Shown one piece after another: positions 8,467-17,516 of a stretch of 64,000 nucleotides of DNA (positions are counted from its first letter, which is position 1; each line of letters opens with the position of its first letter). This DNA comes from Hominilimicola fabiformis (GTDB lineage Bacteria; Bacillota; Clostridia; UBA1381), in assembly GCF_020687385.1 (NCBI RefSeq), contig NZ_JAJEQM010000003.1:186001-250000 (forward strand). Reading direction: 5' to 3'. The notes below the pieces were generated by a model. That model had not been told where the DNA came from, searched no databases, and saw only the letters and a program-made list of their open reading frames with translations. A program made the translations under genes and the position numbers.

Positions 8467-11067
8467 ATGAAGAAGTTACTTATACTTGATTCAAACAGTA
8501 TTTTAAACCGTGCGTTTTACGGTGTGCGTTATTTGTCCGCAAAGGACGGTACTCCGACAAATGCGATATACGGTTTTCTTAATATATTATTGAAACTGAT
8601 AAAGGAGCAGGAGCCGGATTATATTTGTGCGGCTTTTGACGTGAAAGCACCGACATTTCGTCATAAGCAGTACGAGGGATACAAGGCACAGCGTAAGCCA
8701 ATGCCCGAGGGACTTGCCGCACAAATGCCTCTTGCAAAGGACGTACTTCGTGCAATGGGCGTGACAATCCTTGAAAAAGAGGGTTACGAGGCTGATGACA
8801 TAATCGGAACAGTTGCAAGACTTTGTGAAGAAAGTGAAATAAGCTGTTTCATTGCAACGGGCGATAAAGACGATTTACAGCTTGCGAGTGACAAAACAAA
8901 GGTCATTTTGACGGTTACAAAGTCGGGATATAATGAAACGATTATTTATGATGACAAGGCGGTTAAGGAAAAGTACCGCGTCACACCGACTGAATTTATT
9001 GACGTAAAGGCACTTATGGGCGATCCGTCCGATAACATTCCCGGTGTTAAGGGGGTCGGCGAAAAAACGGCTATGAGCCTTATTGAGAAACATCACAGCA
9101 TTGAATATATATATGAAAATATTGACGGCATAGGTCTAAAGGGTGCTATGCTCCAAAAGATGAAAGACGGCAGGAAAATGGCGTTTATGTCAAAGGAGCT
9201 TGCGACTATCAACAGAAATACACCGATTGAATTTAATGCGGAGGAATGTGTATTTGACGGTTTTGAAAACAACGGAGAGCTTTACGAAATATTAAAGCGA
9301 CTTGAACTTAACAGTATTATAAAGAAGCTTGATTTGTCAGGCGGGGATAATGTAAAGGAAAACGAGGATATTTTTAAAGATTTTTCTTATCAAGTCGGGG
9401 ATAAGAATATGATTAGCGGTGATAAAGTAACCGTTGTGCTTGACTTTGACGGTGATAATATTTCATCGGCGGCAGTCGGAGCGGGGAATAATGCGGTAGT
9501 ATTAAATGAGCAAGACGATATAAAAGAGTTGCTTGAAGATGACAGCATAGCAAAGGTTATGTTTGACGTCAAAGAGGCTATCGTTAAATTAAACGGCAGA
9601 ATTGACATAAAAAATATATCAGATGATACCGCAATCGCCGCATACCTTGTAGATCCTGCAAAAAATGAATACACAATAGAAAAATTAGCAAGCGAATATT
9701 TCGGCACGGTTATAGAAAAGCCTGAAGTCAAGCAGTTGTCATTACTTGACGATGTGGAAACCGACAGGAGCGAATACCTTGCAAAATGTGCAGTTGCACT
9801 TGGTGTGCTTAATGAGCGTATAGGCGATAAGATAAAAGAAAACGGACAGGAAAAGCTGTATCATGAGGTTGAACTGCCACTTGTTACGGTGCTTGCACAC
9901 CTTGAAATAAACGGATTTCTTGTAGACGACAATCAATTAAAGGAATTTGCCGATAAACTCGGTGAAAAGATTGATGCGCTTACAAATGAAATATATATGC
10001 TTGCAGGTGAAGAATTTAATATTAATTCACCGAAACAGCTTGGTGTAATTCTTTTTGAAAAACTTGAATTAAAGCCTGTAAAGAAAACAAAGACCGGATA
10101 TGCGACAAATGCAGATGTGCTTGAAAAGCTCAGAGATAAGCACCCTATAGTTAATTTTATTATGGAATACCGTCAGCTTGCAAAGCTGAAAAGCACATAT
10201 TGTGACGGTTTGCGGGCTGTTGTAAATCCGAATACGCACCGCATACATTCAGTGTTTACGCAGACAGTGACCGTTACCGGCAGACTTTCATCAACAGAAC
10301 CGAATTTGCAGAACATTCCGACTCGTACGGAGCTTGGCAGAGAAATCAGGAAAATGTTTGTTGCGAAAGAGGGTTATGTACTTGTGGATGCAGACTATTC
10401 ACAGATTGAGCTTAGAGTGCTTGCGCATATCGCAAATGATGAAACAATGATAAATGCGTTTAGAAATAATGAGGATATTCACGCAGTTACCGCATCACAG
10501 GTGCTTGGTATACCGCTTGAGGATGTTACAAAGGAACAGCGTTCAAGTGCAAAGGCGGTAAACTTCGGTATTGTGTACGGCATAGGTGAATTTTCACTGG
10601 CACAGGATTTGCATATATCGGTTAAAGAGGCTAAGGCATATATTGAAAGCTATCTTGAAAAGTATCACGGCGTAAGAAATTATATGGAGAGCATAAAGGA
10701 ACAGGCGAAAAAGGACGGCTATGTTAAAACTATGCTTAACAGAATACGTTATATCCCTGAATTGAAGTCACCGAATTATAATATACGTCAGTTCGGCGAA
10801 CGTGTTGCACTGAATACACCGATACAAGGTACGGCGGCGGATATTATAAAGCTTGCAATGGTGAGAGTTGATAATAGACTTATAAATGAGGGATTGAAGT
10901 CAAAGCTTATATTGCAGGTACATGACGAACTTATCGTTGAGGCACATAAGGACGAAGTGGATAAGGTTAAACAAATTTTGAGCGAAGAAATGCAGAGTGC
11001 AATGGAACTTAATGTTCCTCTTAAAGTGGATATGTCAACAGGACATAGCTGGTATGACGCGAAATAG
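8467..11067 (+). CDS. polA: DNA polymerase I
   Basis: Repair and Okazaki-fragment polymerase of 866 residues, the usual family length. The N-terminal 5'-3' nuclease domain (1 to about 290) shows YEADDIIGT, TGDKDDLQL and DPSDNIPGVKGVGEKTA. The middle domain is a degenerate 3'-5' exonuclease: the expected DxE proofreading motif reads VVLDFDGDN, with no glutamate, as in Bacillus and Taq enzymes. The polymerase domain has motif A (DADYSQIELR, near 641), motif B (RSSAKAVNFGIVYG, near 691) and motif C (QVHDELIVE, near 817). Phe in the NFG of motif B predicts strong rejection of dideoxynucleotides. AAAGGA precedes the ATG. Repeat copy C lies immediately behind it. Confidence 0.97.
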   Translation: MKKLLILDSNSILNRAFYGVRYLSAKDGTPTNAIYGFLNILLKLIKEQEPDYICAAFDVKAPTFRHKQYEGYKAQRKPMPEGLAAQMPLAKDVLRAMGVTILEKEGYEADDIIGTVARLCEESEISCFIATGDKDDLQLASDKTKVILTVTKSGYNETIIYDDKAVKEKYRVTPTEFIDVKALMGDPSDNIPGVKGVGEKTAMSLIEKHHSIEYIYENIDGIGLKGAMLQKMKDGRKMAFMSKELATINRNTPIEFNAEECVFDGFENNGELYEILKRLELNSIIKKLDLSGGDNVKENEDIFKDFSYQVGDKNMISGDKVTVVLDFDGDNISSAAVGAGNNAVVLNEQDDIKELLEDDSIAKVMFDVKEAIVKLNGRIDIKNISDDTAIAAYLVDPAKNEYTIEKLASEYFGTVIEKPEVKQLSLLDDVETDRSEYLAKCAVALGVLNERIGDKIKENGQEKLYHEVELPLVTVLAHLEINGFLVDDNQLKEFADKLGEKIDALTNEIYMLAGEEFNINSPKQLGVILFEKLELKPVKKTKTGYATNADVLEKLRDKHPIVNFIMEYRQLAKLKSTYCDGLRAVVNPNTHRIHSVFTQTVTVTGRLSSTEPNLQNIPTRTELGREIRKMFVAKEGYVLVDADYSQIELRVLAHIANDETMINAFRNNEDIHAVTASQVLGIPLEDVTKEQRSSAKAVNFGIVYGIGEFSLAQDLHISVKEAKAYIESYLEKYHGVRNYMESIKEQAKKDGYVKTMLNRIRYIPELKSPNYNIRQFGERVALNTPIQGTAADIIKLAMVRVDNRLINEGLKSKLILQVHDELIVEAHKDEVDKVKQILSEEMQSAMELNVPLKVDMSTGHSWYDAK

Positions 11068-11070
11068 TTT

Positions 11071-11164
11071 GCCACCACTCCGTCACTGCGTGCCACCTCT
11101 CCTCAAGGAGAGGCATAAAAGGCGCCACTTGAGGGGAGCTGTCGTGAAACGACTGAGGGGTGGC
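11071..11164. repeat. Intergenic palindromic repeat, copy C
   Basis: Begins GCCACCACTCCGTCACTG, contains CTCTCCTCAAGGAGAG and CTTGAGGGGAGC, and ends GACTGAGGGGTGGC. Its first 40 bases are nearly identical to copy B. It follows the polA stop codon by three bases and could act as its transcript end. Confidence 0.8.
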
Positions 11165-11260
11165 AAGTATAGATAATAGATAAATTCGTAGGGGACGACA
11201 CCCACGACGTCCCGTATGTGCGATTATTACATCAAAACAACAACGAAAGGAAATAAAAAT

Positions 11261-12109
11261 ATGAAAAAAATTATAAAGCTGATACCACTAATGCTTATAC
11301 TTGTTTTGGCATTGACATCGTGTCAAAAAAACGCTGAAAACAGCGGCAAACCAAAGGTATACACATCATTTTATGCAATGTATGACTTTACGAAAACAAT
11401 CGGAGGTGACGATATAGATCTAACAAACATAGTACCGACAGGAACAGAGCCGCACGATTTTGAGCCGACTGCGTCTGATATGGCGAAACTTTCGGAGGCT
11501 GACATATTTATATATAACGGCGTCGGAATGGAAAGCTGGGCGGACAAAATAATCGAAACACTTCCGCAGAACGTAAAAGTTATATGCACATCGGAACAGA
11601 TACCGACAGACGGAAACGATCCGCATATTTGGCTTAGTCCGCAGAATGCAAAATTGCAAATGCAGGCAATATGCAACGTGTTGTCAGAGGTGGACAGCAA
11701 AAATGCACAGAACTATATAAACAGACTTGACAGTTATCTAACTCAAATTGATGAGGTAGACACCGAGTACAAAAATGCCGAACTTGACGGTAAGACGATA
11801 TTTGTAACACACGGTGCGTACAGCTATCTTTGCAACGATTACGGTATGAAACAAGTTGCGCTTGAGGGGGTTACAGGTGACAGTGATCCGTCACCGTCAC
11901 AAATGGCAAAGGTGGTTGACCAAATAAAGAGCGAGGGCATAAGCTGTATTTTCTATGATCCGCTTGAGGGTGACAAAATGGCACAGGCGGTTGCGAATGA
12001 GGCTGATATTCAGGCACTTCCGCTTTATACTTTTGAGGGTGACAGCGAAAGTCGTGACTATGTAACGGTTATGAAAGCAAATCTTGAGGAACTAAAGAAG
12101 GGGATTTAA
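11261..12109 (+). CDS. znuA: Metal ABC transporter substrate-binding lipoprotein (ZnuA/TroA type)
   Basis: Captures zinc or manganese outside the membrane and hands it to the permease encoded three genes downstream. 282 residues; start at 11261 (MKKIIKL) with GAAAGGA upstream. Signal peptide ends ALTSC with Cys21 as lipid anchor. Metal ligands typical of cluster-9 binding proteins are visible: His in GTEPHDFEPT, His in GNDPHIWLSP, His in VTHGAYSYL and Asp in FYDPLEGDK. No His-rich loop is present, so zinc versus manganese cannot be decided. First gene of a five-gene unit (binding protein, DUF1275, ATPase, permease, Fur-type regulator) with gaps of 1-7 bases or overlaps. Confidence 0.9.
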   Translation: MKKIIKLIPLMLILVLALTSCQKNAENSGKPKVYTSFYAMYDFTKTIGGDDIDLTNIVPTGTEPHDFEPTASDMAKLSEADIFIYNGVGMESWADKIIETLPQNVKVICTSEQIPTDGNDPHIWLSPQNAKLQMQAICNVLSEVDSKNAQNYINRLDSYLTQIDEVDTEYKNAELDGKTIFVTHGAYSYLCNDYGMKQVALEGVTGDSDPSPSQMAKVVDQIKSEGISCIFYDPLEGDKMAQAVANEADIQALPLYTFEGDSESRDYVTVMKANLEELKKGI

Positions 12110-12110
12110 A

Positions 12111-12773
12111 ATGAAAGCATCAAAACAGATTTCAGAATCACTTCCGATTATGATACTGCTCACATTGTCCGGTGGATTTATGGACGCATACAGTTATCTT
12201 TGCAGAGGTGAAGTTTTTGCAAATGCGCAGACGGGTAACATACTTTTGTTCGGTGTTAATTTGTCAATGGGGCATTGGAGCAAGGCACTCCAATATGTGT
12301 GTCCTGTTTTGGCATTTGCGATTGGTATTGCGGCGGCAGAATTTGTGAGAAGAAAGTTTACAAACAGAAAACACGTTCACTGGCGACAGATAATTGTATT
12401 TTGCGAGGCAGTGATATTATTCGGCGTAATGTTTATACCGCAGGAACTGAATTTGCTTGCAAACAGTCTTACATCGCTTGCGTGCGGTGCACAGGTTGAA
12501 AGTTTCAGAAAGATACAGGGCAACGGTATGGCGACTACAATGTGCATAGGTAACTTGCGTATGGCAACGCAATCGATATGTGATTATTGGTTTACAAAAG
12601 ACAAACCCGCAATGGAAAAAGGATTTTTGTTTTTCGGCATAATTGCAATATTTACGATAGGTGCGATTATGGGTAACGTATCTGTCAGATTATTCAGCGA
12701 AAAGGCTATTTTGGTAAGCAGTATATTGCTGATAACGGCGTTTTCGATTATGCTTATTAATAAGGAAGATTGA
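12111..12773 (+). CDS. DUF1275 (YoaK-type) membrane protein
   Basis: Integral membrane protein of 220 residues with about six membrane segments. It matches the DUF1275 family in the opening LLTLSGGFMDAYSYLCRGEVFANAQTGN and in the later CGAQVESFRKIQGNGMATTMCIGNLR. Family function is not established. It starts one base after the stop of the metal-binding lipoprotein gene and is followed 7 bases later by the ABC ATPase, so it is embedded in the metal-uptake operon. That position is unusual for DUF1275 and hints at a role linked to metal supply, but this is only context. Confidence 0.85.
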   Translation: MKASKQISESLPIMILLTLSGGFMDAYSYLCRGEVFANAQTGNILLFGVNLSMGHWSKALQYVCPVLAFAIGIAAAEFVRRKFTNRKHVHWRQIIVFCEAVILFGVMFIPQELNLLANSLTSLACGAQVESFRKIQGNGMATTMCIGNLRMATQSICDYWFTKDKPAMEKGFLFFGIIAIFTIGAIMGNVSVRLFSEKAILVSSILLITAFSIMLINKED

Positions 12774-12780
12774 GGATAAT

Positions 12781-13521
12781 ATGGAACAGGAAATTTTAAA
12801 AATTGAAAATTTGTATTTTGATTATTCCGATACATCTGTATTGCGTGATGTGAATTTTACATTACATAAGGGTGATTTTCTCGGTATAATCGGTGCAAAC
12901 GGTGCGGGAAAAAGTACACTGATAAAAATAATTTTAAAAATTTTGCCGTACAACAAGGGTAAAATAACACTTTTCGGAGAAGATTTATCGAAGTTTAAAG
13001 AAAATTATAAAATCGGTTATGTTTCTCAAAAAGCAAATTCGTTTAACAGCGATTTCCCTGCAACGGTTAAAGAGGTTGTAATGGCAAATCTGTACAGCAG
13101 ACGCGGACTTTTTAAACGCTACAGAAAAGAGGATTACGAAAAACTAAGTACAGTGCTTGAAAAAGTGGGAATGTCGGGATACGAAAACCGACTGATCGGT
13201 AATTTGTCGGGTGGTCAGCAACAGAGGATATTTATTGCAAGAGCGTTGATTTCAGAGCCTGAACTGTTGCTTATGGACGAGCCGACAGTCGGAGTTGATG
13301 CGAAGTCGGTAAGACAGATTATGGACATAATAAGCGAACTCAACAAACAGGGAATGACGATTATTATGACAAACCACGATACTCCGGAACTTGTCAGAGT
13401 ATCGGACAAACTTTTAATATTCTGCGAACACGGCAACGGAGAATTTGTAAGCCGAAACGACCTTACAATGCAACAGATAAACGAAATATTTGCAGGAAAG
13501 AGGGTGCATCATCATGGATAA
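12781..13521 (+). CDS. znuC: Metal ABC transporter ATPase (ZnuC type)
   Basis: Energises the zinc/manganese importer. 246 residues with a full set of ABC motifs: Walker A GANGAGKST near residue 40, Q-loop in YVSQKAN, signature LSGGQQQR, Walker B LLLMDEP and the H-loop TNHD. The C-terminal tail ends KRVHHHG, a short His cluster common in metal ATPases. The 3' end overlaps the permease gene by 8 bases, indicating translational coupling. The HxSxK-type motif of enzymes is absent, as expected. Confidence 0.93.
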   Translation: MEQEILKIENLYFDYSDTSVLRDVNFTLHKGDFLGIIGANGAGKSTLIKIILKILPYNKGKITLFGEDLSKFKENYKIGYVSQKANSFNSDFPATVKEVVMANLYSRRGLFKRYRKEDYEKLSTVLEKVGMSGYENRLIGNLSGGQQQRIFIARALISEPELLLMDEPTVGVDAKSVRQIMDIISELNKQGMTIIMTNHDTPELVRVSDKLLIFCEHGNGEFVSRNDLTMQQINEIFAGKRVHHHG

Positions 13522-14320
13522 TATTTTTCAGTACGCATTTATGCAAAGAGCATTTGTAGTTGCGGCAATAATTGCGGTGATTGCACCGTGTATAGGCGTT
13601 TCGATTGTACTTAAAAGACTTTCGGCGATAGGTGACGCAACGTCACATTCGGCGCTGGCAGGTATCGCATTCGGACTTTTGCTCGGAATTAATCCGATTT
13701 TGGGTGCGGTGATGTTTTCGATTTTTGCGGTTATCGGAATAGAGGTTTTCAGAAAATCATTCGGCAAATATTCGGAAATTGCAACGGTGGTTGTTATGTC
13801 GGCGGGTATCGGTCTTACGGCGGTGTTGTCGGGATTTATAACCAACGGCTCAACCAACATAAACAGCTTTTTGTTCGGCTCGATAGTTGCAATAACCGAT
13901 TTTGAATTGTACTTAACGATTGGACTCGGCATAGCGGTTATTATAACTTCAATATTATTGTATAAAGAATTGTTCTTCGTTACGTTTGACGAAGAGGCGG
14001 CAAAGCTTGCGGGAGTGCCTGTCGGCGGTATTAATCTTGTACTTATGTTATTAACGGCGGTTACGGTTTCGGTTGCGTCAAGAATTGTCGGCGCGCTTAT
14101 GATTTCGTCACTTCTTGTTATACCTGTTGCGGCGGCAATGATGATTGCGAAAAGCTATAAGCAGACAATATGGTGGTCAATCGCGTTTGCGGAATTTTTC
14201 ACTGTTGCCGGACTATTCATATCGTACTATCTTGACCTCAGACCGGGAGGTACGATTGTGCTTTTGGGTGTTGTATTCTTGATTGTAATAATAGCTTGTA
14301 CAAGTAAAAGGAGAAGGTGA
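13514..14320 (+). CDS. znuB: Metal ABC transporter permease (ZnuB type)
   Basis: Membrane channel subunit of the zinc/manganese importer, 268 residues with about eight membrane segments. The start at 13514 (MDNIFQYAF) was preferred to an earlier in-frame codon because GGAAAGAGGG lies upstream at the usual distance. Family signatures include FMQRAFVVAAIIAVIAPCIG, KRLSAIGDATSHSALAGIA and ARIVGALMISSLLVIPVAAA-like segments (here ASRIVGALMISSLLVIP). Located between the ATPase and the Fur-type regulator, with 8 bases of overlap upstream and 4 bases of gap downstream. Confidence 0.93.
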   Translation: MDNIFQYAFMQRAFVVAAIIAVIAPCIGVSIVLKRLSAIGDATSHSALAGIAFGLLLGINPILGAVMFSIFAVIGIEVFRKSFGKYSEIATVVVMSAGIGLTAVLSGFITNGSTNINSFLFGSIVAITDFELYLTIGLGIAVIITSILLYKELFFVTFDEEAAKLAGVPVGGINLVLMLLTAVTVSVASRIVGALMISSLLVIPVAAAMMIAKSYKQTIWWSIAFAEFFTVAGLFISYYLDLRPGGTIVLLGVVFLIVIIACTSKRRR

Positions 14321-14324
14321 GAGT

Positions 14325-14735
14325 ATGGAGGATATAAACAGCATACTTTCAAAAGTAGGTTTAAAATGTACAAAACAGCGTATAAGCGTTATGCAGGTAC
14401 TGTCGGACGCAGACGCACCTCTTACGGTTGAAAATATATATGACAAGGTTGACGGAATGTCGCTTTCGACCGTTTACAGAATTGCGGAAAAGCTGTGTGA
14501 AAAGGGTATAGTTAGTAAGCATACAATTCAAGACAGTGATAAGTTTTATTATGAACTCATAAACGGCGAACACCGTCATTATGCAATATGTCTTGGCTGT
14601 AAGGAAATGCGTTACGTCGATATATGCCCCGTACATTCACCGCATATAGATAATTTTACGGTAACGGGACATAAACTTGAAATATACGGCTATTGTGATA
14701 AATGTCAAAAGAAATTGAATACAAAAGGACGCTGA
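14325..14735 (+). CDS. Fur-family metalloregulator (Zur-like)
   Basis: DNA-binding repressor of 136 residues, probably sensing the metal imported by the four genes upstream and controlling this operon. The N-terminal winged helix contains KCTKQRISVMQVL and LSTVYRIAEKL. The C-terminal dimer domain has two CxxC pairs, CLGC and CDKC, forming the structural zinc site, and a His-rich HRHYAI segment for the regulatory metal. Whether it answers to zinc (Zur), manganese or iron cannot be fixed from sequence; operon context favours Zur or Mur. It ends with a terminator that overlaps its stop codon. Confidence 0.87.
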   Translation: MEDINSILSKVGLKCTKQRISVMQVLSDADAPLTVENIYDKVDGMSLSTVYRIAEKLCEKGIVSKHTIQDSDKFYYELINGEHRHYAICLGCKEMRYVDICPVHSPHIDNFTVTGHKLEIYGYCDKCQKKLNTKGR

Positions 14736-14751
14736 TTTCAGTGCCCTTTTT
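14723..14751 (+). terminator. Terminator of the metal-uptake operon
   Basis: AAAAGGACGCTGA pairs with TCAGTGCCCTTTT (one mismatch, one G-T) with a run of five T. The left arm covers the end of the fur-family gene. Confidence 0.75.
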
Positions 14752-14758
14752 GGTTGAA

Positions 14759-15481
14759 TTATTTTTGAGTTATTGGTGTTAAGTAGAGATTGTATAAATA
14801 GCCACCGTTATAACCAAACTCAAAGTTGTTATCATCTGAAATACGACCGGCTTTAACTCGAAGCTTATCAACACCTATAAGATTTACTTTAACATCTACG
14901 GCTTTTTCGAGTCTTTTATTTGAAACTGTTGCAAGCACCTCATCGGTATCTTCATTTATGAATTGTACAGCATTTATGTCATCATCATTATCACGATCAG
15001 GTACGGCAAATAAGCCTTCTAAAGAAGAATATTTGCCGTCAAGAATAAATAAAGTACTACTATAAGGAGCAAAACGGTTATCAGGAACAATTGTAACTTG
15101 TCTAAGGGGAAATGTAGCACTTGAACTGTTTAAAATATGGGTACCTTCAACTGGCTCGATTTCTGCCATATTAACTTTGTCTGTTTCTAATTTATCGCCG
15201 ATATATATAGTGCTTGTGTCACTGTCCCAATCAACGTTTTGTCCCAGAGCGTTTGAAATGGATCTTACGGGCAGATAGGTCGTGCCGCTAGAGATAAACG
15301 GCTTAACAGGGGTGCCGTCACTGTCACGCGGTGTTGTCGGCTTTCCATTTACGACAACTTTGATGTCAGTGTAAGCCACTTCAAGAAATTTTCTGTACGT
15401 ATCGGCAAGCGCGGACGCACCACCGATTGCCATTGACAATGCACAGCCGACCGCAATTCCTTTTACAAAATCCTTTTTCAT
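14759..15481 (-). CDS. Secreted protein with copper-amine-oxidase-type stalk domain
   Basis: Exported protein of 240 residues; start at 15481 (MKKDFVKG) with GGGAG 8 bases upstream. A signal peptide (to about residue 27, ending ASALA) is followed by a stalk domain: DIKVVVNGKPTTP..., PFISSGTTYLPVRSISNALGQNVDWDSDTSTIYIGD. This is the Cu_amine_oxidN1 repeat, a cell-surface adaptor common in Clostridia and not an oxidase. The C-terminal half (NSSSATFPLRQV... to the end) is a beta-rich domain that resembles NPCBM-type sugar-binding modules (ILDGKYSSLEGLFAVPD, VKVNLIGVDKLRVKA). Probable role at the cell wall; the ligand is unknown. Confidence 0.8.
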   Translation of the reverse strand: MKKDFVKGIAVGCALSMAIGGASALADTYRKFLEVAYTDIKVVVNGKPTTPRDSDGTPVKPFISSGTTYLPVRSISNALGQNVDWDSDTSTIYIGDKLETDKVNMAEIEPVEGTHILNSSSATFPLRQVTIVPDNRFAPYSSTLFILDGKYSSLEGLFAVPDRDNDDDINAVQFINEDTDEVLATVSNKRLEKAVDVKVNLIGVDKLRVKAGRISDDNNFEFGYNGGYLYNLYLTPITQK

Positions 15482-15570
15482 ATAAAAACTCCCTTTCAAA
15501 ATATATTTGTTAATATCAGTATAACATACAAATATAGCTAATTACAAGTGTAAATGAGTATATAATAAAG

Positions 15571-15593
15571 GGGACACTAAATTTTAGTGTCCC
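15571..15593 (-). terminator. Terminator downstream of the pyridoxal kinase gene
   Basis: Perfect 11-bp stem, GGGACACTAAA and TTTAGTGTCCC, with a one-base centre. On the minus strand it is followed by CCTTTTATTATA, just past the kinase stop codon. Confidence 0.75.
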
Positions 15594-15605
15594 TATTATA
15601 TTGCT

Positions 15606-16442
15606 TTATTTTATCATTTCGATTAAATCGGGGATACATTCCTCGAATTTAACCGCGTACCAATGCTCTTTTTCGCTCCCTAAAGTGTGCTTGATACAGT
15701 CAACCGTAAAGTCAACGGCTATCCTAACCGCCTTACCCATATCAAACCCTTTAACCAATGCACCGCACAAGGTGCTTGAAAAAATATCGCCTGTACTGTG
15801 GAAGTAACCGGGAATATTTTCGTTAAAGTACGATGAAAATTCGCCTGTTTCTCTGTTGTAGGACATAACGCCCTGTGAATTATCGTCAAAACTTACACCT
15901 GTAAGAACGACAATTTTTGAACCGAGATTTGAAAGACGTATAAGCAGATTTTTTATATATTTTTCGTCATATCCGCTGTCGATATAGTCCTCGTCAAGCA
16001 GCTGTGCCGCTTCGGTAAGGTTAGGCACGATTACGTCGGCTTTTGAACAAAGTTTTTTCATTTCCAAAGCAAAATCTTCGGTGAATCCGGCATAAAAATG
16101 CCCCTTGTCACCCATTACGGGATCAACGATTATAAGGTTGTCATCGGTCTTGAATTTATCGAAAAAGTCCGAAACTATTTTTATCTGCTCAAATGAGCCT
16201 AAATAACCTGTTGCAACTGCGTCAAATTTTAAATCAAGGCTTTTCCAATGGTCTGCGATAGACGGAATATCGTTCGTTAAATCGCGATATGTATAGCCTG
16301 TAAATCCGCCTGTATGCGTTGAAAGTACCGCCGTAGGTACGGGACAAGCTTCTATACCCATTGCGGAAATTATAGGAAGCGCAACGGTAAGCGAACATTT
16401 ACCGAAACACGAAATATCTTGTATTGACACAATTCTTTTCAT
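15606..16442 (-). CDS. pdxY: Pyridoxamine/pyridoxal kinase
   Basis: Phosphorylates pyridoxal or pyridoxamine in vitamin B6 salvage. 278 residues, ribokinase superfamily. Visible family marks are ISCFGKCSLTVALPIISAMG at the N-terminus, PTAVLSTHTGGF, the VDPVMGDKG segment, IVPNLTEAAQLL, and the anion-hole region GYFHSTGDIFSS, where the common GTGD reads STGD; the catalytic Asp is kept. GGAG lies 8 bases upstream of the ATG. Single-gene unit. In Clostridia such genes are often annotated pdxK or pdxY; a role on hydroxymethylpyrimidine cannot be excluded. Confidence 0.88.
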   Translation of the reverse strand: MKRIVSIQDISCFGKCSLTVALPIISAMGIEACPVPTAVLSTHTGGFTGYTYRDLTNDIPSIADHWKSLDLKFDAVATGYLGSFEQIKIVSDFFDKFKTDDNLIIVDPVMGDKGHFYAGFTEDFALEMKKLCSKADVIVPNLTEAAQLLDEDYIDSGYDEKYIKNLLIRLSNLGSKIVVLTGVSFDDNSQGVMSYNRETGEFSSYFNENIPGYFHSTGDIFSSTLCGALVKGFDMGKAVRIAVDFTVDCIKHTLGSEKEHWYAVKFEECIPDLIEMIK

Positions 16443-16582
16443 TCTAAAACTCCATTCCTTCGTTTATAAACGACTTTAGATATTTTATAACATTTCATTG
16501 TTAATGTCAATAAAATCATCATAAAGTTGTCCGAATGTACATAATTTAATATACATAAATAAATATTGGGAGGCGAGAAAAA

Positions 16583-17458
16583 TTGTGTTATGACTATGGG
16601 AGAATGTTGAAAGACATAGAAATGCTTACGGACAATTATAACATTATAGAAAGATTTTCGATAGGAAAGAGTGTTATGCAGAAAGATATTCCGTGTTTGA
16701 AAATCGGAAAGGGAAAGAAAAAACTGCTTTTAAGCGGTGCGTATCACGGACTTGAATATCTTACGGCGGCTTTTTTGATAAAATTTGTGTCAAATTACAC
16801 CGTAAAGCTGATGACGGAAACGGAATATTTCGGGTATGACATAAAAAGGCTGTATTCGGATATTACGGTTTACGTTGTACCTATGGTCAACCCTGACGGC
16901 GTAGATATCGCACTTAACGGTCTTGATATTACTAACGAATATCACAGGCACTTAATCAGTATGGTTGGAATACATAGTTTTAATCATGTTTGGCAGGCAA
17001 ATTCGAGGGGAGTTGATATAAACCATAATTTTGACGCAAAGTGGCAGATGGTTGTCGATAAACCGTCACCGTCAAAATACGGCGGTGAATATGCGGAGTC
17101 CGAGCCCGAAACAAGGGCAATTACGGAATTTGTGAGAAAAGAGCAGTTTGATATGTTGTTGGCATTTCACAGTCAAGGCCGTGAGATATATTATGACTTT
17201 GACGGTATGACAGGCGAAAATTCGGTTGAGATTGCAAAGAAAATGGCGGAGGAAAGCGGATATGCGGTGTGTATTCCGACAGGTACGGCGTCATACGGCG
17301 GTTGTAAGGATTGGTTTATAAAGGAGTTCGGAAAAGAGGGATTTACGGTGGAAATAGGTACGGGACAAAACCCTTTGCCGATGAGTATGCTTGATGAAGT
17401 GTATGATGAAAATGCCAAAATTGCTTTATGTGCCATGCATGAATGTGCATATAACTAA
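16583..17458 (+). CDS. M14 zinc carboxypeptidase-like enzyme
   Basis: Zinc peptidase of 291 residues, probably acting on peptidoglycan stem peptides (gamma-glutamyl-diaminopimelate type) in the cytoplasm, since no signal peptide is seen. A TTG start at 16583 was chosen because GGGAGG lies 9 bases before it; an ATG at residue 8 is the alternative. Zinc ligands are His55 and Glu58 (HGLEY) and His196 (FHSQG). VVPMVNPDGVD and SRGVDINHNFDAKW are the substrate-carboxylate region, and the general base is Glu257 (FTVEIG). A complete active site is present. It is followed by a bidirectional terminator. Confidence 0.88.
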   Translation: MCYDYGRMLKDIEMLTDNYNIIERFSIGKSVMQKDIPCLKIGKGKKKLLLSGAYHGLEYLTAAFLIKFVSNYTVKLMTETEYFGYDIKRLYSDITVYVVPMVNPDGVDIALNGLDITNEYHRHLISMVGIHSFNHVWQANSRGVDINHNFDAKWQMVVDKPSPSKYGGEYAESEPETRAITEFVRKEQFDMLLAFHSQGREIYYDFDGMTGENSVEIAKKMAEESGYAVCIPTGTASYGGCKDWFIKEFGKEGFTVEIGTGQNPLPMSMLDEVYDENAKIALCAMHECAYN

Positions 17459-17460
17459 AA

Positions 17461-17485
17461 ATGAGCTGTTGAAAAAACAGCTCAT
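17461..17485. terminator. Bidirectional terminator between convergent genes
   Basis: ATGAGCTGTT, loop GAAAA, AACAGCTCAT. It is followed by TTTTC on the plus strand and by TTTTTAG on the minus strand, so it can end both the M14 gene and the convergent membrane-protein gene. Confidence 0.8.
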
Positions 17486-17516
17486 TTTCAGAGGACAATA
17501 AATTGTCGTATTATTT

